Assembly (NCBI GenBank): GCA_022818135.1
Contig: JAFMSR010000005.1
Span: forward strand, 26,795,206-26,859,205
Reading direction: 5' to 3'
Length of the DNA: 64,000 nucleotides
From: Saxidomus purpurata
Taxonomy: Eukaryota; Mollusca; Bivalvia; Venerida; Veneridae
Below the pieces are notes generated by a model. It searched no databases. It was not told where the DNA came from and saw nothing but the letters and a program-made list of their open reading frames with translations. The position numbers and the translations under genes were made by a program. Of this stretch, positions 57,394 through 64,000 are shown in pieces. Within the stretch, counting starts at the first letter, position 1; the number at the start of each line of letters is the position of its first letter.

Positions 57394-57871
57394 ATGTGCA
57401 AGACACTTGGTTTAAAATATGGCCCTGGCTGTACGAAGGGAGGGTGCTTGTCTTCTTCTTGACGATTTTTGCCAGGGTGCACAAGAAGGGTAAAAAATGA
57501 ATTGGAATATTAACGTGAAGGAAACAAGGGGTTAGTAAGTGTTTGGAACTGTTGAACTCTGAAAGAGTCACTGACCCAGCTTATTCAATCTCTAATGGTG
57601 CGAGGGTAGGATTGCTGTCGGTTTGGGTTCTGCAGAATGTTGTAGAACTTACTAGAAGAATTTTATTCTGTTTTCATTGTCTGATTTCAGATGTTCTGTT
57701 GAAGACTACTTTTGGTGTTGATGGCATTTTATTGTTCTGTTAAAAATGTGTGACCCTTTGCACCCAGATACAAAACTTGTGCTTTCCAGAGTCCTCGACG
57801 TTTTACAGAACAAGGCACCCACCTTTTGTACTGCCAGGGCCATATTTTAACCAAGTGCCATGCACCTTACG
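57394..57871. other. Foldback with arms of about 60 bp
   Basis: GTGCAAGACACTTGG plus AAAATATGGCCCTGGC at 57394-57450 is complementary to GCCAGGGCCATATTTTAACC plus AAGTGCCATGCAC at 57827-57866. The loop is about 360 bp with no recognised coding content. Confidence 0.65.
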
Positions 57872-58329
57872 TGGCGTGTTATTGTCTTCTCTTATTTCCC
57901 TCTTAGTCTTAGTTGGATTCGTAAGTGGGGAAGTTGGAACACTGCTTTCACCCGCTGGTTTTTCCAGCTGAGCTTCGCTTTACACTCGTTTTGTCTACAG
58001 ATATGTTAATTGGGCTTGTAGCGTTTGTGTTGTCCCAGATCGTTGATGTCAAAGTCTTTTATGAAAGATTTTAGCGAGATTTGGCCGCAATAGGGCTAGT
58101 TTCCATTTGGAAACATTTTCTCGATAACGCTTTTTTCTCAAAAAGAAGCGCTTAATTGACACCGATCTATAACGCTTGTATTTTGGCAATTATCAGTAAG
58201 CGCCTGATCGATCGTTTCGTCTCAAAATTTTCGATTTTTTAATATGTGACACTGGGCCTTGTGGATTTCTATGTGACTTTTTTCTTTTTGCGCATGGCGC
58301 GGGTCCCCTGTAAAAACAGCTGAAATACA

Positions 58330-58570
58330 CCTTAATTTTTGATATCTTCAATTAAATTGGAGAGGTCTTCAATTCATTTATTGCGCGCTTTAAATCAATT
58401 TTTTATATCAATAATTGAATTAAAGAGCTCTACAATTATTTAAAGACCTCTCTATTACAATTTTTGCGCGCTATAATTATTTGGAGATATCTCTAATTGA
58501 AATTGAGACCTCTAATATTATTTGAAGAGCTCTCCAAATATTTAAAGACCTCTTCAAATATTTGAGTATA
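58330..58570. repeat. AATT / GAGGTCT quasi-palindromic repeat block, right
   Basis: Same vocabulary as 57110-57250 (GAGAGGTCTTCAATT, AAAGACCTCT, GAGCTCT, GCGCGCTATAATT). The two blocks bracket the foldback. Confidence 0.6.
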
Positions 58571-59589
58571 TGTAGATTTGGCGTTTCATAGTTACTAAAT
58601 CTAGTATTATAACCAACCTGATAACCAACCTGTTGAATTTGAAAAATGTGTGGTCAACCTTTGTGTTCGTTATTTTTGAGCGATTTTGTCTGTATGTTTT
58701 TTTTTCAAAGTGTAAATTAGATTTTTTTCAAATAAATTGAGAAAATATATCCTGCCTACCATATCTAGGTCTTCTGGTTTAAGAAGATTTCCTATGCATA
58801 TAAAACTCTGATTCTCCCTTGCAACCCTTGTACAAATGGCGTTATAATATTAAAGGGACGTTACTTTCAAGGACTTATTATCAATAAACGCCGTACCTAG
58901 ACCGGGTTTTAATCTAGGTGAACCTAAGTAAATATTAGATTCAAGTTACATTGCTCAAAATAATTAAGTGACGTCTTGAGCAAATTCTTAGAATTTTTTT
59001 TCGGGGAACGGGGCCAGAATCTCGCTATAACTGAGGGAGATATATTTTGTTATTTTGCTTTCTTTTATTTTCAGTTTGCATGACAGTTTGCTCTAGTTTC
59101 TTTTAATTCTTTTTTTTTATTCTTGCACGTCAAACTATTTCGTCTCATGTGCTTTTGTATGTTTTACCTCATCCTATGTGATAGCTGCTGATCAGTTGAT
59201 TTCAAATCTAATTCATCTTCATCTTTGTTAATGGCTAACCGTCATAACTGACTATTATGGCCATGCGTGGGGGGTTAGAAAAGTTAAAAGATTGCCAAAT
59301 CTCCTAGGTTACTCAATCCACCCAGAAGGGTTTTGGCAATGTGATAAAAAAAAGGTGCAAAAAGCCTAATTTGTGATAATATCTATTTATCTTAAGACAT
59401 CTTAACATCTCGGTTATTGCTAGCGACATGTATATATTTTTCAACGTTGGTAATTCAAAAACGTTTTAAACGGGATTAAAAGTTATGAAAGTTGGCCAAT
59501 TTATCTGACCATTTGTAAAGACAAAGTATGTAATTAATGTAACCAACAAGACTTCGCAAATGACATAAAAAAACCGCCACGATTGTTTC
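58571..59589. other. Spacer, no gene recognised
   Basis: AT-rich, several T-runs; nothing coding or repeat-like could be supported. Confidence 0.35.
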
Positions 59590-59935
59590 ATTGACTTTAA
59601 TAATAATTTCTGTCATGAGCACGAGGTTCAGATCGAAATATCCGTCACCGAGGGTAACTGTTTTGGCGGGAACGAGGCTCTGCCGAGTTCCCGTAAAACA
59701 GTTCCCGAGGTGACGGATATTTCCATCTGAGCCAAGTGTCTCTGATCGAAATTTTTCTTGCATGCCTCTTGCTTTTAAAGCTGATTTCTTTGATTCAAAC
59801 TTATCAAAATGATGAATTATCATGAAAAACACGATTTTCCGACGCTGTGTTTAGGAAGTGACGTCACAATGTTTTATAACGTTACGTCAGTAGTTCACGA
59901 GTCTCTGGCAAGGAGGGGTGCCGACCGGTTTTCCC
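59590..59935 (-). mobile_element. Hairpin-bearing element, copy 2
   Basis: Inverse of 45035-45385; the hairpin is at 59635-59723. On the minus strand a 118-codon frame (59832-59476) contains PAKTVTLGDGYFDLNLVLMT, nearly identical to the frame in copy 1. The frame conservation is noted without assigning a product. Confidence 0.75.
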
Positions 59936-60538
59936 GGCGGGCAACCCAGCCGACCAGAACAATATTTCTAATATTTATTTAGTGTTCTAAAAATATTATA
60001 TCATTTCACCTTACTGATAGGTATGTCTATTGTATACGTCACCATGATGCTTAAGATATTTTAAAAGGATTATGAGAGTCGTGGTCATACCTTGCAAAGT
60101 TTCTCGTTTTCTGTGCCAGTTTCAATATGTACCGAATGAACTAATGTTTTAAAGTTTTAAAATTTTATTTCAAGCAAAACCATTAGGCTAAAAAGCCCAT
60201 GAGGCACACATATACAAACCTTATTGCGAACAGCAAATACTAACAGTGTAGATACATATATGACATGATATTACTTATCCAAAGTGGAGAAGGTTTTACA
60301 ACGTTTCACATACACATGTACAAACAGTTATACCTTTACTCCATTCCAGTTTTAACATTAACCTTTCACGATACGAAACAGAAAGATTAACTAACCGGTG
60401 ATTATAAACCTAAATTTTATGTTATGCTTGAAAGTTAAGGAACAAAACAGACAAACAAACAAAAAACAACAACAGAAATGTAATAATTCGGAGATTAGGT
60501 TTAGATGCCGGAATATTATAATAATTTATAAATTTGTA

Positions 60539-61045
60539 TTAATTATTACCGTACACGAGTTCAGTTCGTTTTTTGAAAGCATTGTATATAAAAATTCCGA
60601 GATTTCTCACAATTATTTGGTTATCATTATTCATCAAATTAACAAACTTATACATATTTGGCCTTCTCCAATAGTTCGATGGTATATATGTTTGCCTTAA
60701 TTCACTGAAGAAGTTGCATTCTATAACGAACTGATATTCATCTTCTAAGACAATACAAAATTGACATATTCTTTCATTTATTGGTCCAACGACCTGCTTC
60801 AATATGCAACATATGAGAGGAGACTCTTAACCTAACCAATGATTGACAGAAAGTATTACATTTGTATTTGTAAAACAATCTAAATAAGGCTGAAATCTAA
60901 AATTTGAAATATTTCTATAAAATAATGCCCTGCTGGAATTTTCTAGTCTATCGTGCCAAATCTGTCTAAACTGATCATGTAACCTTTGCTTAACTATAGA
61001 TAAGAACACATTTGTATTTCCGACATTTTGTTGTCTGAAGATCAA
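60539..61045 (-). pseudogene. Non-LTR retrotransposon 3' ORF remnant
   Basis: Two adjacent minus-strand frames. 61045-60827 has IVKQRLHDQFRQIWHDRLEN and RFQPYLDCF. 60802-60539 has INERICQFCIVLEDEYQFVI with a C-x2-C then a late Cys, and YIPSNYWRRPNMYKFVNLM. This C-terminal layout (Cys pair, EDE-x-F, Cys) is common after reverse transcriptase in bivalve LINE proteins (from memory). The frame break and missing RT core make it dead. Confidence 0.6.
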
Positions 61046-61966
61046 AACGTATCGTAATGCAAAATGATCAAATGAGGCATCAAATCAAATGCTGCGTGAA
61101 AAGGAGTTCTTGGTTATGATTATTAGAGTCACCAAGAAGAAGTTGAGTTTACGTAAATATGTTATTTTAAATATACTCCAGCCATCACGCCCCTGATTTG
61201 ATAGCAAAATCATAGATTAAAACTAGAGTTCTATAAGTAAAATTCTACTGGTAGTATGATAGTATAAACCTGCCTGAAAGATCCCCATTTACGAAAGATG
61301 ACAGCCGAATATCCACACTAAAGACATAAAAACATATTTTGTTTCACCATATAAAACAAAGAAAAACGGACGTAGATTGCACAATTAAACCAGTTTACAA
61401 AAGGTTGATGCGTAAGACGCAGTGTTGATATGTTTTGTAAAATGCGATGTACACAATTTGTATAACATTTCATTCCAAAAAGCAAGATTTATTTTCTATA
61501 TATAAATATCTAAATATCTATAAATATTCTAAATATCTCCAATTTGAAAATCGCTATAATTTCGTTAATATTTAAACATTACTGTGACATCACAGAGATA
61601 AGCTTCGCCCAAAATATCTGTATGTTTCAATGTAAAGTATGTAAACAAATTGTAAGGCAGTAACAGGTACATGTTACAGGAATGTATTAAAACAGGAGGT
61701 CCCGACATTTAAATACGGTCTCTCTACGCTTAGGCTTGGAGTTTGAAGTAAAGTAGTAAAGTAGTTCTTTTTGAGATATATTTGAAGACATTAAGAACTC
61801 TGAACACTAATTCATTTTTGTGATGTGTCATACTGAATTGGAGATATATTTGATCAGATTGATATGAAAGTCACATGCATTATCACTGAGCGTCCCCAAC
61901 AATATTCGAAACACAGGATAACAAAATCAGACAAATAGGAGCGATGGTCTATATACTTAGACTTAC

Positions 61967-62051
61967 CATGTGCAGTCAAACCTGTGTTAAAGACCACCTC
62001 CGAATGCGAAAATACCCATGAATAAAGAACAACTGTCAACAAGACCCTCAT
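61967..62051 (-). CDS. First coding exon of a secreted or membrane protein (minus strand)
   Basis: ATG at 62051-62049 opens MRVLLTVVLYSWVFSHSEVV then FNTGLTAH: a positive N-terminus, hydrophobic core and polar cleavage region typical of a signal peptide. The exon ends at the consensus donor CATG/GTAAGT in phase 1. A TATA box lies about 60 bp upstream. Later exons must lie at lower coordinates. Segment A (53441-53366) has the right phase and strand, but an intron of 8.5 kb and the stops in segments B and C make the link speculative. What the mature protein does is unknown. Confidence 0.6.
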
Positions 62052-62111
62052 AGCTTCTTCCAGTTAGTAGTTTTTGCTCGCAAGTTATCTATATCTATAT
62101 TGACTGTTGTG

Positions 62112-62119
62112 CTATATAA
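62112..62119 (-). promoter_or_regulatory. TATA box of the minus-strand signal-peptide exon
   Basis: Minus strand reads TTATATAG, placing a start site near 62085 and a 5' UTR of about 35 nt before the ATG at 62051. Confidence 0.5.
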
Positions 62120-63061
62120 GTTCACAAAAGATTGAAGACAGTACTGGACCGGTATTACGACTCGTATTTTCAATAATAATTAACGCAAAAACGTTTTTTA
62201 AGGCTGTCTATCAATGAAAAAATAGCCCATGTCATTTCGTTTAATTATCATAAAATCAATTGTGTCAAAGATCGTCCAACTACTCTACAGATAGCATTCG
62301 GAAACGTCGGTCTCAAGAAAAACGTGAATGCTTTTGGAGAAAAATGAGAAGTTCGCGTGATTTGTTCGTAAAACAAAATACTTTTTGGTGAAACTTTTGT
62401 AAAAGATCTTAACTCAGATTTATGTACTAGTATTTATGACAGTTTTTCACAACTTTATTTACTACATACTTTGAGCAAATGCCATAACAGGGAAGAAATG
62501 TTATTATCATCTGTTCATCACTGGTTTCGTTTCATGTCACTAGTTAACACAAGAATTTTAGACAATAAGTTATTTATCTACATCTTATGTTTAGTGACAA
62601 ACAGGACAATAACACATTGCTGCTCTTTTGATATTTAGGAGATTGAATCTTTGTTAACATCTTTGTTATACTTTCAGATAATGGGAAAGACAAAATTATA
62701 TTTCCTTAAGTCTACTTTTTATGTTAGTATGGCTTTACTTATAGGCGTAGATGTCATTTTCGGACATTTTACTTCATATTCATATTTTAACTTTTCTTCC
62801 TCATTGGTCATATGAATAAGCAAATATTTTGAATTTGAAAAATATAGGACCCTAAGGATAGTGCACATGAAGCAAGAAAGCGGTTAAGAAAGAAGTTTGT
62901 TAATTGTAGCTTAAAGGGGTAACTGGACTATATAAACTACTAGATGGCGCTGGGGCAGGTCTTTCAATATTTTCAAACATGTTTCGGATCAGATACCCTT
63001 TTTTAAATTTTTTATATGTGCAGATATAGTATAAAATATATATGTGAAAATAATAAAACTA

Positions 63062-63145
63062 AAGCATTTGGCCCAGTGGATGTAGATTATCTGCTAGTTG
63101 TAAGAATACCGTCGGATACCCTCGAGCCCGTCAGCGATTTTGATA
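63062..63145 (+). repeat. Degenerate tRNA-like SINE head
   Basis: TTGGCCCAGTGGATGTAG (A-box-like) and ACCCTCGAGCCCG (B-box-like) are spaced about 45 bp apart, but the arms do not pair well. Confidence 0.35.
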
Positions 63146-64000
63146 TTTATTGCTACTTCTTGACGGATGTCGTAGGATAAAACTTAATCAAAGAGCTGTG
63201 AGAAGAGAAAGCTTTGGGATACATATTGCTTGGTGAAAACAAGGTCCGCCTCAGCTTTTCTTGCTTGTTGGTATAACAAAAGTATTTTACTATGACAACA
63301 TTTTGAAACTGGAAACATCTCTTAAAACCCATAACACATGCTTTAAAGCGTCTTCGTTCATGCAAGGTGAAAGGCGGACATAAAAGATGAACGCCGATTT
63401 GCCTATTAAAACTGACAAATAGAAACAGGTCTTTCAAGTAAGACATTTTGTCCTTGTTCACCAACTACAATGTAGCAACCAATGGAACATCATGATATAA
63501 CAAAAAGTACTGCATTCAATGCAAAAAAAAAATGTGTCAATGCTTGTAAGAGATTCATTCTAAAGTGGCCCATATATGTTTATACAATACTTAAATACGC
63601 AATGACGGTAGGGGCAAAGCTTAAACCAAAGTATTAGATCTTTATCTTCTTAGAAAGTAAACACTCATAAGACAATGACGTATACATTTACAATAAAATG
63701 ATTAAAAAACAAAAGGTCGTGTATGTGATGTACATTTCTTTACAAACTGTAATTTAAGAGATTAGATCTTAAACAAAAACAGTCGGTCATATTTTCAATT
63801 ATTGTCTTATGTACACCTCTTATTTGGTTATACTTCAAAAATGGAATGACGCATTTTTGTTTAGCCTGATAAATATTGTGCATAATATTTATAATTGTTG
63901 TCTTTAGTAGTGTTATTCTGATATCAGATTTGGTATGTACTTTCCCTACCTTCAATATTTTGTCAGTATAACTCCTAGTCCACATACGCTACCTTCGTCA
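63146..64000. other. Right edge, no feature supported
   Basis: AT-rich; a minus-strand frame of 103 codons (63464-63153) has no recognisable domain, signal or splice context. Confidence 0.35.

Noticed and set aside
63153..63464. Minus-strand 103-codon frame
   Set aside because: Composition and context look non-coding; no domain recognised.

Overview
The window reads as AT-rich eukaryotic nuclear DNA, most likely from a bivalve mollusc (inference). Genes are split into many short exons by GT-AG introns. The spacer is dominated by repeat families of a style common in bivalve genomes: short elements whose interior is a run of 147-170 bp quasi-repeats, tRNA-derived SINEs, MITEs and a Crypton-type recombinase gene. 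No bacterial-style gene organisation was seen.

Region 1 (1-2115) holds a short interstitial (CCCTAA)n tract, two tandem hairpins, long C-homopolymers and inverted GACTT-rich blocks. Region 2 (2116-26030, + strand) is one large gene. I could reconstruct 32 exons with consistent splice phases, giving 1453 codons plus a stop; only the initiator-Met exon is missing. It encodes a secretory-pathway type I membrane protein: signal sequence, three LolA-like lipid-carrier-type modules, five PAN/apple-like cysteine domains, a Ser/Thr-rich stalk, one transmembrane helix and a 21-residue tail. Ten consecutive exons (6-15) are duplicated as exons 16-25 with matching sizes, so the ectodomain grew by internal tandem duplication. 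Its introns carry two copies of a TTAA-flanked MITE, a 44-bp minisatellite, two divergent tRNA-Ser-like SINEs and a fragment of a 147-bp-repeat element.

Region 3 (about 26.9-56 kb) is a repeat thicket. It contains a three-exon Crypton/DUF3504-type tyrosine recombinase gene (30938-33223, +) with all expected catalytic residues but an awkward first splice junction. It also has about nine copies of an element bounded by GCTCACCTGG and CCAGGTGAGC, a 166-bp satellite held inside an inverted-repeat element, two copies of a 2.35-kb transposon with long TIRs (one hit by a SINE), a 515-bp inverted duplication, and a 0.38-kb A/T homopolymer block. Through this thicket run four minus-strand exon-like segments (A 53441-53366, B 52306-52173, C 43531-43304, D 42454-42327). 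Their splice phases agree, but two in-frame stops interrupt them: a likely decayed gene.

Region 4 (56-64 kb) has quasi-palindromic AATT/GAGGTCT blocks around a foldback, a second copy of a 90-bp hairpin element, a non-LTR retrotransposon 3' remnant on the minus strand, and a convincing minus-strand first coding exon (62051-61967) with TATA box, signal peptide and consensus donor. Its splice phase would fit segment A, but the link is unproven.

All family names come from recognising motifs by eye; no database search was run.
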